A stretch of DNA of 34,208 nucleotides, from contig JAKOWJ010000262.1 in NCBI GenBank assembly GCA_029781595.1, positions 1 to 34,208 of the forward strand. The letters are read 5' to 3'. This document shows, one piece after another, positions 10,201 through 15,915 of this stretch (its first letter is position 1; every line of letters starts with the position of its first letter). Under the pieces are notes generated by a model, which saw only the letters and a list, made by a program, of their open reading frames with translations, was not told where the DNA came from and did not search any database. The stretch is from Pseudomonadota bacterium (GTDB lineage Bacteria; Pseudomonadota; Gammaproteobacteria; Burkholderiales; Usitatibacteraceae). The translations under genes were made by a program, and so were the position numbers.

Positions 10201-10630
10201 CATCCCGGTGACGGGCCACCCGGCCTCGCCGCCGGCGGGCACCGCGCCGCCCGGGGTGAGCTTCCCGCATGGGCTCTTCGACTTCACCACGACGGGCTGC
10301 ACGCCGGGCGCGACGCTGGACTTCACCATCACCTACCCGGCGCCGGTGACCGGCGACTACTGGAAGTACGGCCCGACCTCATCGCAGCCCGCGCCGCACT
10401 GGTACAAGCTGCCCGCCACCTTCGCCGGCAACGTGGTGACCTTCTCCATCACCGACGGCGGCCTGGGCGACGACGACCTGTCGATCAACGGCAACGTCAT
10501 CGACCAGGGCGGCCCGGGCGTGCCGGGCGTGACCATCCCGACGCTCTCGGAGTGGATGCTGGCGGCGCTGGCGCTGCTGCTGCTCGCCACGGGCGTGCGG
10601 CGCGCCTCGCGCTCGCGGCGCCGCGCCTGA
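7241..10630 (+). CDS. DUF11-repeat surface protein with choice-of-anchor-U-type domain and IPTL-CTERM tail
   Basis: A 1129-residue exported protein. A Sec signal peptide (hydrophobic stretch ending AALAQ, about residue 30) is followed by seven tandem DUF11 Ig-like repeats. Each begins ADxxxTKxxP, contains AGxDLxYTITVxNAGPSDAQ, PLPAGTTFVSGTQD and CTTPAVGAGG, and ends near DPxPGNxSxxA. After residue ~953 comes a distinct domain (GSITATFTGGGAACAF ... GLFDFTTTGCTPG ... YWKYGPT ... FSITDGGLGDDD) that I recognise as the choice-of-anchor U type. The C-terminus is IPTLSEWM, a hydrophobic helix and an Arg-rich end, the IPTL-CTERM sorting signal. In this family the Trp is usually followed by Gly; here it is Met. 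Such tails are thought to be processed by an exosortase encoded elsewhere. Paired Cys in each repeat suggest disulfides. Likely a stalk or matrix protein on the cell surface; ligand unknown. Confidence 0.92.
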   Translation: MRIPDRVTGLLPRAAAILALLASLAPAAALAQSADLSVVKSSPPTVVAGTDLTYTITVLNAGPDNADNVMLLDPLPAGTTFVSGTQDAGPPFVCSTPPVGAGGLVSCSIVSMPFGAPAQFTLTVHVPADTPDGTVGANTASVSSTTADPAPGNESSTANTTVAAQADATATLTAAPTATAGTDLSYTIVVANNGPSDAQNFGWLDAPPGTFPFVSLTQDTGPAFACGTPAVGVAGNVTCAIPALPAGASAQFTLVVHVPPDTADGFLVAGSMVVNTTTTDPAPGNIFTTAPTTIAASADVGVTKIAPPFVLAGTDLSYTITVSNAGPSDAQTASFSDPLPAGTTFVSGSQDSGPAFTCTTPAVGAGGSVDCSIATLPAGASAQFTLTVHVPSSVPDGTVGANAVFLGTATTDPNPGNNVAIANTTVVAVADLKVTKSIPPTIVAGGNLLYPMVVTNPGPSDAQSVTFTDPLPPGTTFASLNQAGSPAFACATPAVGAGGVVTCTVATLPAGATVSFALAANVPASTPAGTVIANTATVSGATAEANAADNSATATTTVLASADVSITKTGPVTANAGSDVTYTIAVANAGPSDAQAVGFSDPLPAGFTFVSGTQDTGPAFACTTPAVGATGTASCTIAALAAGASASFTLVANVPAATPSGPVINTASVTATTTDPSPANNSASATTTVAGQADVAITKSGPAAVTPGNDATYTITVANSGPAAATAVAFTDVLPGATTFVSGSQDSGPAFICTTPAVGAGGTVGCSIASLPAAASASFTLVIHVPPAATGTLANTASVTTASPDPVPGNDSATASAPVAASADVSITKTSAASVNAGSTLAYTVTVANAGPSDAQAVAFTDALPAGTTFASNAQGTGPAFACTTPAVGATGTVSCSAATLAAGASATFTLVVNVDAALVNGTVISNTATVSTTTTDPAAGNDSATAAATVSAGIKTYTAPSATGSGSITATFTGGGAACAFNVAQFIPVTGHPASPPAGTAPPGVSFPHGLFDFTTTGCTPGATLDFTITYPAPVTGDYWKYGPTSSQPAPHWYKLPATFAGNVVTFSITDGGLGDDDLSINGNVIDQGGPGVPGVTIPTLSEWMLAALALLLLATGVRRASRSRRRA
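7340..10099 (+). repeat. Seven tandem ~396-bp repeats coding DUF11 units
   Basis: Repeat units start at about 7340, 7736, 8132, 8528, 8924, 9317 and 9707. The first five starts are exactly 396 bp (132 codons) apart, then 393 and 390. DNA similarity between units is high in the TTCGTCTCGGGC and GCCTTCGCCTGCACGACG segments, so recombination could change the copy number. Confidence 0.85.
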
Positions 10631-10634
10631 TCGC

Positions 10635-10658
10635 GGGGCCCGCGCCTACGCGGGCCCC
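10635..10658. terminator. Perfect 10-bp hairpin, two-way terminator candidate
   Basis: GGGGCCCGCG, loop CCTA, CGCGGGCCCC. It begins 5 bp after the DUF11 gene stop. Read on the other strand, the stem codes for the last residues of the GIY-YIG gene and the loop holds its stop codon (10646-10648). Confidence 0.7.
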
Positions 10659-11002
10659 AGGTAGCGCAGGTGCGAGCCGCAGCGCTCGCGGCAATCGGAG
10701 GCGCCGAAGCCCGGCGCCACCACGGCGCCGCCGGCCGAGCGGTTGAGCGCGCACTCGGCGCGCCGCGACCGCCGCACGGACACCACGCGCGCTTGCGGCG
10801 TGGCCAGCAGGTAGTCGATGTGCCAGCGCAGCGTCTTGTCGCGGTGCAGGTGCCGGGCGATGCGCGCCTCGAATGCGCGACGTGCCGACCCCGTGTAGAC
10901 GTAGCGGCCGGCCGGGAACGTGAAGACGCCCAGCCGCCCGACCGCCACGCGCCGCGCGCGCGGCAGCGCGATGAGCAGCTGGTAGCTCGTCGGCCCGCTC
11001 AC
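10646..11002 (-). CDS. DUF123 / GIY-YIG-type small protein
   Basis: A 118-residue cytoplasmic protein resembling the DUF123 family, in which a GIY-YIG-like fold is predicted; in archaea the domain is found fused to or near endonuclease III. The start SYQLLIALPRARRVAVGRLGVFTFPAGRYVYTGSA corresponds to the two GIY/YIG-like strands (GRYVYTGSA), followed by a basic helix with RIARHLHRDKTLRWHIDYLL, the most conserved family block. Three Cys lie near the end (RAECALN, DCRERCGSH), as is common in the family. The ATG at 11002 gives the typical length. Nuclease activity is inferred from fold only. Convergent with the DUF11 gene, with a shared hairpin at the ends, and divergent from the small membrane protein. 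Confidence 0.8.
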   Translation of the reverse strand: MSGPTSYQLLIALPRARRVAVGRLGVFTFPAGRYVYTGSARRAFEARIARHLHRDKTLRWHIDYLLATPQARVVSVRRSRRAECALNRSAGGAVVAPGFGASDCRERCGSHLRYLGPA

Positions 11003-11050
11003 CGCGCCCGCCGTGACAAGCGGGACCGTTGGCCCGACAATCGCTTCGCC

Positions 11051-11299
11051 ATGGATTTCCGAGACCAGATCGTCCAGGACGCGCTGAAGCAGACCGTGCG
11101 CCCGTACCGGCCCGAGAAGACGCCGCGCGCGCGGGCGCGGCGCATCGCCATCGTGGTGCTGCTCACGATCGCCACGTGCGCGGGCTTCTGGACGATCCTC
11201 GCGGTCTCCACGCCGAAGGCGCCGCCACCCGCCCGGCCCAAGGCCGTGCCGGTGCAGCTCCTGCCCCCGTCGTCCGGAGAGGCCGCCCGCCGTCAGTAG
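11051..11299 (+). CDS. Small single-pass membrane protein, unknown
   Basis: 82 residues starting MDFRDQIVQDALKQTVRPYR. A basic juxtamembrane stretch (RARARR) is followed by one hydrophobic segment (IAIVVLLTIATCAGFWTILAV, about 36-56) and a Pro-rich tail (PKAPPPARPKAVPVQLLPP). The positive-inside rule predicts the N-terminus in the cytoplasm and the tail in the periplasm. I do not recognise a family. The coding frame is supported by third-position GC and by a start 48 bp from the divergent GIY-YIG gene; no strong ribosome-binding site is seen. The stop overlaps the end of the convergent periplasmic-protein gene by 7 bp. Confidence 0.6.
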   Translation: MDFRDQIVQDALKQTVRPYRPEKTPRARARRIAIVVLLTIATCAGFWTILAVSTPKAPPPARPKAVPVQLLPPSSGEAARRQ

Positions 11300-11640
11300 C
11301 GCCGGTGGGACCTGTCGCCGCGCCGCTGGTCGTCGTGCTTCTCGATCGTGATGTGGCGGTCCAGGCGGTCCAGGTCCGCGTGCAGCACGTCGCGCTCGCG
11401 CGGGGAAAGGCGCCCGTCGTGGCGCATGCGCTCTTCCTTGCGCAGGATGCCGCGCAGCTCGCCGCGCAGGCGGTCGGCCTCGCGGCGGGTGAGCGAGCCC
11501 GAGCGCGCGCCCTGGTCGATGCGGCGCTCCATCTGGTGGACGCGCTCCGGGATGCTGCCGCCGCGGTCGGCGGCGACGGTGACGGGCAGCGTGAGGGCGA
11601 CCAGCAGTGCGCCGGCGAGAACGGAGAGGCGGGTCTTCAT
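11293..11640 (-). CDS. Small periplasmic charged helical protein
   Basis: 115 residues. A Sec signal peptide (MKTRLSVLAGALLVALTLPVTVAA) precedes a highly charged, helical mature part of about 90 residues. It contains two similar segments, RIDQGARSGSLTRREADRLRGEL and ERMRHDGRLSPRERDVLHADL, that repeat the pattern DG/SG-x-L-(T/S)-xRE-xxxL, an arrangement common in proteobacterial periplasmic proteins of unknown function and loosely EF-hand-like in layout. The C-terminus is rich in His, Asp and Arg (KHDDQRRGDRSHRRY), possibly metal-binding; that is inference. The ATG at 11640 is chosen over an upstream in-frame one because it starts the signal peptide and has AGGAGAT just before it. A FNR/ANR-type box lies 67-80 bp upstream. 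Confidence 0.75.
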   Translation of the reverse strand: MKTRLSVLAGALLVALTLPVTVAADRGGSIPERVHQMERRIDQGARSGSLTRREADRLRGELRGILRKEERMRHDGRLSPRERDVLHADLDRLDRHITIEKHDDQRRGDRSHRRY

Positions 11641-11706
11641 GGGATCTCCTTTTTCGTGCGGTCCATTTTCCCGCATTCCATGGTGGCGGGGCCCGCCCGG
11701 GGCCGG

Positions 11707-11720
11707 TTGATTCAGGTCAA
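11707..11720 (-). promoter_or_regulatory. FNR/ANR-type box before the small periplasmic protein
   Basis: TTGATTCAGGTCAA matches the FNR/ANR/DNR consensus TTGAT-N4-ATCAA with one mismatch. Its centre lies about 73 bp upstream of the ATG at 11640. A weak -10 (TGGAAT on the minus strand) sits roughly where a class II arrangement would place it. The box overlaps the last codon and stop of the WYL gene. Confidence 0.5.
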
Positions 11721-12682
11721 CGGCCGCGGCGGGGCTCGCCGTGCTCGCGGGCCAGCGCCTCGCACAGCGCGGCCACGGTCTGGCGCAACCGTTCCGGTGC
11801 CCGAACCACGAACGGGAAGGGCAGGCGCATCAGCTCCCGCGCGTACCAGTCCAGCTCGTCGGCCGAGCCGCGCAGCAGCACGCCTTCCTCGCAGGCCTCG
11901 GTCTCGCCCACGGACGGCAGCAGCTCGCGGCGCGCGCGCGCGAGGTCGGTGCGAAGGAGCACCTCCACGGGGATGGCCCGCGGCAGGGTGGCCAGCGCCC
12001 GCGTGAGGTAGGCGCTCGCGTCGAACCCCTCGGGTCGGTCGAAGGGCCGGCCGGTGGCCTCGGCGTGCGCCACGCGGTCCAGGCGCAGCGTGCGAAGGCC
12101 CGCGCGCAGGTGGCAATGTCCCACGACGTACCAGCGTCCCGCGCGGAAGACCAGGCCGTAGACGTCGAAGTCGCGCGAGGTGAGGACGCCGTCGGCGGCC
12201 CGGTAGCGCAGGCTCGCCGTGCGCCGCACCTGCGCCGTTTCGCTCAGGGTGCGCAGCAGCTTCGCGTCGGCGTTGGCGCGCGCGTCTCCCGTCTGCAGGG
12301 CCACGCTCTCGCGCAGCGCCGAGATCGTGCGCCGCGGCGCCGAGGGCAGCACGCGGTCGAGCTTGCCCTGCACGCTCTCGATGGCGGGCGCGGCATCCGC
12401 CAGGCCCAGCCCGCGCGCGGCGATGAGGCCCAGCGAGAGGGCCTGCGCCTCCTCGTCCGTGAACATCATGGGCGGCAGCTTGAACCCGGGCACGATGCGG
12501 TAGCCGCCGTAGCGGCCCTGCTCGGTGGTGATGGGGATGCCCATGTCCTCGAGCGTGGCGATGTAGCGCCGCAGCGTGCGCCGGTCCACGCCCACGCGCG
12601 CGGCCAGCTCGGCGCCGCCGATCTGCGCCTGCGACTGCAGGATCTCGAGGACGGCGAGGACGCGGGTGGTGGGCTGGGACAT
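11717..12682 (-). CDS. WYL-domain transcriptional regulator (YafY/DeoR type)
   Basis: A 321-residue DNA-binding regulator. The N-terminal winged helix-turn-helix (about 5-60; RVLAVLEILQSQAQIGGAELAARVGVDRRTLRRYIATLEDMGIPI) is the HTH_11 type. A middle linker is followed by the WYL sensor domain at about 140-215 (YGLVFRAGRWYVVGHCHLRAGLRTLRLDRV, with the W-Y-V signature) and a WCX-type C-terminal region. WYL domains sense nucleic-acid or nucleotide-like ligands in the few studied cases. The gene is divergent from a 38-residue lipoprotein gene, and the 62-bp gap holds a strong palindrome, so autoregulation is likely. The ATG at 12682 gives the complete HTH. Confidence 0.92.
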   Translation of the reverse strand: MSQPTTRVLAVLEILQSQAQIGGAELAARVGVDRRTLRRYIATLEDMGIPITTEQGRYGGYRIVPGFKLPPMMFTDEEAQALSLGLIAARGLGLADAAPAIESVQGKLDRVLPSAPRRTISALRESVALQTGDARANADAKLLRTLSETAQVRRTASLRYRAADGVLTSRDFDVYGLVFRAGRWYVVGHCHLRAGLRTLRLDRVAHAEATGRPFDRPEGFDASAYLTRALATLPRAIPVEVLLRTDLARARRELLPSVGETEACEEGVLLRGSADELDWYARELMRLPFPFVVRAPERLRQTVAALCEALAREHGEPRRGR

Positions 12683-12698
12683 AGCGCCACTTTACAGA

Positions 12699-12727
12699 GG
12701 AATTAGGGCGGAATCTGCCCTAGTTCC
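12699..12727. promoter_or_regulatory. Palindromic operator between WYL regulator and lipoprotein
   Basis: GGAATTAGGGC, a 7-nt spacer, then GCCCTAGTTCC: 11-bp arms with 10 of 11 positions complementary. It lies 17 bp from either gene start, where promoters of both should be, so it is the natural binding site for the WYL regulator. Confidence 0.65.
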
Positions 12728-12744
12728 GGCGTAGGCTTCGCGCC

Positions 12745-12861
12745 ATGGACAAGACCCGCCTCCGCCTGGCCCTCGCGCTTCTTCTCGCCGCCCTCGCGCT
12801 GGGCGGGTGCCAGCGCTATGCCGCGGCGGCGCAGGTCGCCACGGCGACGGCGCGAGGCTAG
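12745..12861 (+). CDS. Tiny lipoprotein (38 residues)
   Basis: Short reading frame starting MDKTRLRLALALLLAALALG and continuing GCQRYAAAAQVATATARG. The first 20 residues form a lipoprotein signal peptide with basic n-region, Leu/Ala h-region and an L-G-G-C lipobox (Cys22). The mature peptide would be only 17 residues, similar in scale to entericidin-like or other small lipoproteins, but without clear family identity. It is divergent from the WYL regulator and shares its operator region, suggesting it is a target. Its TAG stop overlaps the TAG stop of the convergent HNH gene in a shared CTAG. The signal peptide and lipobox make chance unlikely, but expression is unproven. Confidence 0.55.
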   Translation: MDKTRLRLALALLLAALALGGCQRYAAAAQVATATARG

Positions 12862-13190
12862 GTCTGCGCCCGCCGCGCGCAGGTCCAGTCCCCCGGCCCC
12901 GCGTCGCCCTTGGCGCGGTTGTTCTCCCACTGCAGCGGCTGCAGGTTCGCGAGCGAATCCGTGCCGCCGCGCGAAACGGGCCGGATGTGGTCCACCACCC
13001 AGCCCTTGCCGTACTCGACCGCGAGGCCGTACTGCTCGCGCGAGATCCACGCGCCGCAGGTGTCCTTGCGCATCGCCGCGGCGTCGGCGCCGCGCATCAC
13101 GATGCCCTTGCGCCACACCGCCTCCACGACGGCCTCGTCGAAGGGCCGGCCCTTCGCGTCGGTGCCCGGCTCGCGGGGCGGGGTGGCCAC
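12858..13190 (-). CDS. HNH endonuclease family protein
   Basis: A 110-residue protein with a compact HNH (beta-beta-alpha metal) nuclease motif in its C-terminal half: GWVVDHIRPVSRGGTDSLANL followed by QPLQWENNRAKGD, giving Asp-His, the central Asn and the terminal Asn-Asn. The N-terminal half (AVVEAVWRKG ... CGAWISREQYGLAVEYG) resembles the small stand-alone HNH proteins common in proteobacteria, in which a restriction or repair role is unproven. The GTG at 13190 is the likely start although no strong ribosome-binding site is visible. It lies 10 bp after the SGNH-type gene stop on the same strand, so co-transcription is likely. Confidence 0.82.
   Translation of the reverse strand: MATPPREPGTDAKGRPFDEAVVEAVWRKGIVMRGADAAAMRKDTCGAWISREQYGLAVEYGKGWVVDHIRPVSRGGTDSLANLQPLQWENNRAKGDAGPGDWTCARRAQT
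12864..12882. terminator. Hairpin after the tiny lipoprotein gene
   Basis: CTGCGC, 7-nt loop, GCGCAG, directly after the lipoprotein stop and inside the last codons of the HNH gene. Possible weak terminator. Confidence 0.35.
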
Positions 13191-13200
13191 GGGCGCCGGG

Positions 13201-14022
13201 CTACTTGCCGTAGTACTTCTTCACCGTCTCCCAGGCCACGCCCTGCAGGTAGGCCGCGAGATCGGCATCCAGCCCCGCCGTGTAGGACGCGCCCACGGGC
13301 GACTTGCCGCGCAGGGCCGCGTAGGTCGTGCACGCGCCGAGGTAGGTGCCCGCGAGCGTGGGGTGGCGCTTGTCCTTCTGGTAGAGCTCCAGGCCCTCGC
13401 GGCCGGCGATGGCGCGGGCGAAGGCGAGGCCCGCCGGGATGACGAGCGCGTCGTTGGCGTTGCCGGCGAGCGTGTAGGCCTCGGCGAGCTGCGCGGTCAT
13501 CTCCGGCTTGTCCTTGTAGGCCCACGACATGAAGAACACCGGGCGCGCGCCGTAGGCGGTGATGAGGCCGGCGTCCTTCTTCGCGTATTCCTGGAAGGTG
13601 TCCTTGAGCTGCGGGTGGATGGGGCACTGGCTGCAGTCCATGACGATCACCGCGTCGTACTGCTTGCCCGGCGGGTTGAAGACGATCTTGTTGCCCGGCG
13701 CGAACGTGTACTTGCCGATGAGGCCGGGGCGCAGGTACGTCTCCAGGTCGTGCCAGTCGATGCCCGAGCCGCTCACCGTGACCGAGGTGCCGCGGAACTT
13801 CTCCTTGGGCTCGAGCGAGTGCGCGAGGCTGTTGTAGTGCCCGTGCATGCTGTTGTTGTAGTAGAAAAAGCTGTTGCCGACCCACAACAGCGAGTGCGGC
13901 GGCTCCCCGCCGGGCTCGGCGCGGATGGGCTTGGTCTCGGCCTGCACGGCCAGGGCGAGCGTCGAGAGCGCGAGGGTGAACAGCCAGGCCGCCAGCGGGC
14001 GGCGGGGCGCGAGGGTCTTCAT
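13201..14022 (-). CDS. Secreted SGNH/GDSL-type hydrolase-like protein
   Basis: 273 residues. A signal peptide (hydrophobic WLFTLALSTLALAVQAE, cleavage near residue 29) leads into LLWVGNSFFYYNNSMHGHYNSL, where V-G-N-S-F corresponds to SGNH block I with the nucleophilic Ser. Near the C-terminus DKRHPTLAGTYLGAC provides the block V Asp-x-x-His, so the catalytic dyad or triad is complete. The fold is that of esterases such as the DUF4886 type; the substrate is unknown. MDCSQCPIHP contains two Cys that may form a disulfide. The ATG at 14022 starts the signal peptide. It precedes the HNH gene by 10 bp on the same strand and is divergent from the transglycosylase gene. Confidence 0.75.
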   Translation of the reverse strand: MKTLAPRRPLAAWLFTLALSTLALAVQAETKPIRAEPGGEPPHSLLWVGNSFFYYNNSMHGHYNSLAHSLEPKEKFRGTSVTVSGSGIDWHDLETYLRPGLIGKYTFAPGNKIVFNPPGKQYDAVIVMDCSQCPIHPQLKDTFQEYAKKDAGLITAYGARPVFFMSWAYKDKPEMTAQLAEAYTLAGNANDALVIPAGLAFARAIAGREGLELYQKDKRHPTLAGTYLGACTTYAALRGKSPVGASYTAGLDADLAAYLQGVAWETVKKYYGK

Positions 14023-14198
14023 GGGGGATGGACTCCGTTTGTCTTGGGGCGTGGGCGCCCGGCAGCGGATCCGCGGGGCGCGCCGAAACGATAGCATTCC
14101 CTCCGCCGCGCCGTCGCCCGTTCCCAGCCCGGGCGCGGCCTGCTGGCGAAGTGGGTCATCACCTTTCGCCGGCGGCCCGCCGCCGCCGCGCCCCGGCA

Positions 14199-14213
14199 TG
14201 GTGCGTCGCACCA
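14199..14213. promoter_or_regulatory. Perfect 15-bp palindrome, operator candidate
   Basis: TGGTGCG-T-CGCACCA, 7-bp arms, located 21 bp upstream of the candidate -35 of the transglycosylase gene. The binding protein is unknown. Confidence 0.4.
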
Positions 14214-14233
14214 ATCCGCCCCCGCCGCCAAGG

Positions 14234-14262
14234 TGGACTCGGAAGCGATTCTTGGGGATAAT
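14234..14262 (+). promoter_or_regulatory. Promoter candidate for the lytic transglycosylase gene
   Basis: TGGACT and GATAAT with exactly 17 bp between. The start codon is 87 bp downstream. Confidence 0.5.
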
Positions 14263-14349
14263 GCGCGGTTTGTGCAGTGCAGCATATCGTGCGCGCCCCG
14301 CCTGGGGCACCCTGCTGCCGGGCTGCACCACCAGACCGAGAGGTACCCC

Positions 14350-15018
14350 ATGTTTTCCAGAGCCCTTTGGCCCGGGAGAGGCGAAGCGTTGTTCGCGGTC
14401 GTCCTGGCGCTTTTCGCGGCGGCGTGGCCGGCGTGGCAGCACCCCGAGGCGCACCCCGCCGCCCTGGCCGCCGACGAGCCGGCCCTGCTCGCGACCCCGC
14501 CGGTGAAGGCCGCGGTGGCGCAGGACGCGCCGCGCGCGGCGAGCCGGCCGGTGGAGCCGGCGCCGGCCGACGAGTACCGCCGCTTCGCGCCCCTCGTCGA
14601 GGAGGCGAGCCGCGCCCACGGCGTGGACGCCGCGCTCGTGCACGCGGTGATCCTCGCCGAGTCGTCCTACGACCCGGCCGCGAAGTCGCCGGCGGGCGCC
14701 GCGGGCCTCATGCAGCTCATGCCCCTCACCGCCAAGCAGTACGGGGTGAAGGACATCTTCGACCCGCGCCAGAACATCCGCGCGGGCGTGCAGGTGCTCG
14801 CGGACCTGCTGCGCCGGTTCAACGGCAACGTCGAAGTCGCGCTCGCGGCCTACAACGCGGGCATCACGGCCGTGACCCGTGCCGGCAACCGCATCCCGCC
14901 GGTGCCCGAGACGCAGGCCTACGTGCCGAAGGTCATCGACAACTACCGGCGCTTCCGCGAGCTCGGTGCCGCGCACGGCGAGGCGGCCACGGCGGCCCGC
15001 CAGGTCGCCTCGCGCTAG
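14350..15018 (+). CDS. Lytic transglycosylase, SLT family
   Basis: 222 residues. An N-terminal hydrophobic segment (ALFAVVLALFAAAWPAW, about 12-28) acts as signal anchor or signal peptide. After an Ala/Pro-rich linker comes a full SLT (Slt70-like, GH23) domain at about 78-205: catalytic Glu in VILAESSYDP, then SPAGAAGLMQLMP, and the substrate-groove motif VALAAYNAG. YVPKVIDNYRRF closes the domain. It cleaves peptidoglycan glycan strands, forming 1,6-anhydro-MurNAc ends, in the periplasm. The ATG at 14350 has GAGAGG upstream, and the longer in-frame start would lie at or before the promoter. The stop shares CTAG with the convergent methyltransferase gene. Confidence 0.93.
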   Translation: MFSRALWPGRGEALFAVVLALFAAAWPAWQHPEAHPAALAADEPALLATPPVKAAVAQDAPRAASRPVEPAPADEYRRFAPLVEEASRAHGVDAALVHAVILAESSYDPAAKSPAGAAGLMQLMPLTAKQYGVKDIFDPRQNIRAGVQVLADLLRRFNGNVEVALAAYNAGITAVTRAGNRIPPVPETQAYVPKVIDNYRRFRELGAAHGEAATAARQVASR

Positions 15019-15764
15019 CGGCGCGCGCCCGCGATCACCACCAGCCCCTCGGGCAGGGCCTCCTCGCCGAAGGCCGCGCACGAGCGCGCCTCCACTCCGT
15101 TCTCGCGCAGGATCGCGAGGGCCTCGTCCGCTTCGAACGTGAGGTTGCGGTGCCACTCGTCGCTGCGCCGCCACGCGCCGCCGGCCAGCCGGAACACCGT
15201 GATGTGGCGGTCGAACCGGAACGGGGCCGGACGCGAGAAGCGCGTGAGGATGGCCCAGTCGTCCTCCACCTTGCCGTGCACCTGCGCGATGTCGCGCGTG
15301 GTGCGGAAGCGCTCCGTCATCAGGTCGATCGCGAGCAGGCCCCCCGGCCGCAGCGCGCGCGCGAGCTCGCCCAGGGCGAGCCCGATGTCCTCGCGCGTCT
15401 CCAGGTAGTTGAGCGCGTGGCCCGTGGAGACCACCGCGTCCGCCGCCGGCAGGCCGCCCGCCTCCCCCGCGTCGCGCCGCGTGGGAAGGGCGAGCACCTC
15501 GAAGGCCGCTCCGGGCGCCTCGGCGCGCGCGAGGTCGATCATCGCGGGCGAGGCGTCGATGCCGTGAACGCGGTAGCCCGCCTCGACGAGCTGGCGCGCG
15601 AGCAGGCCGCTGCCGCAGCCCGCATCCAGCACGAGCGCGCCGGGACCCAGGCCGTGCGCCCGCAGGCGCCGCAGGATGCCGGGGCCGGTGTTGCGCGCGT
15701 GGTGCGAGTAGCCGGCGTGGTGGATCCACGCGAGATCGGGTCGGTAGTATGGGTCGTCGCTCAC
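15015..15764 (-). CDS. Class I SAM-dependent methyltransferase
   Basis: About 249 residues. The Rossmann SAM-binding motif I is VLDAGCGSGLLARQL near residue 40, followed by motif II VHGIDASPAMIDLAR and a post-I acidic turn. The middle block (AVVSTGHALNYL, ALGELARALRPGGLLAIDLMTERFR) is typical of methyltransferase_11/25-type small-molecule methyltransferases. The substrate cannot be read from sequence. I chose the GTG at 15764 (SDDPYYRPDLAWIHHAGYSHHA) because this N-terminus is usual for the family and longer versions run into the patatin region. Weak ribosome-binding site. Divergent from the patatin gene, convergent with the transglycosylase gene. Confidence 0.85.
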   Translation of the reverse strand: MSDDPYYRPDLAWIHHAGYSHHARNTGPGILRRLRAHGLGPGALVLDAGCGSGLLARQLVEAGYRVHGIDASPAMIDLARAEAPGAAFEVLALPTRRDAGEAGGLPAADAVVSTGHALNYLETREDIGLALGELARALRPGGLLAIDLMTERFRTTRDIAQVHGKVEDDWAILTRFSRPAPFRFDRHITVFRLAGGAWRRSDEWHRNLTFEADEALAILRENGVEARSCAAFGEEALPEGLVVIAGARR

Positions 15765-15915
15765 CGGGGCCTCGGCGCGTGCGCGAAAGGGGAAAGGCCG
15801 GCATTTTGCGGCAGGCCCCGCCGCCGGGGAAGCGCGGCCGCGGCGCGCGAGAACCCGCGCGGGCGGTGGTAGTCTCAACGACTTTCCCGGCGCCGTGCGC
15901 CGCTTCCCGCCCGCC

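Larger units (their letters stand above)
14023..14349. other. Divergent intergenic region, SGNH gene / transglycosylase gene
   Basis: 327 bp without a gene. Besides the 15-bp palindrome and the plus-strand promoter listed separately, it contains TTGTGCAGTGCAGCA (14270-14284), which resembles the short TGC/GCA motifs bound by PhaR-type repressors in Betaproteobacteria; that resemblance is weak. The rest is GC-rich with CGCC runs. Confidence 0.4.

Noticed and set aside
8675-10270. Minus-strand frame of 531 codons opposite the DUF11 repeats
   Set aside because: Simple Arg/Gly/Ala-rich composition mirroring the repeats; no domain or start signal.
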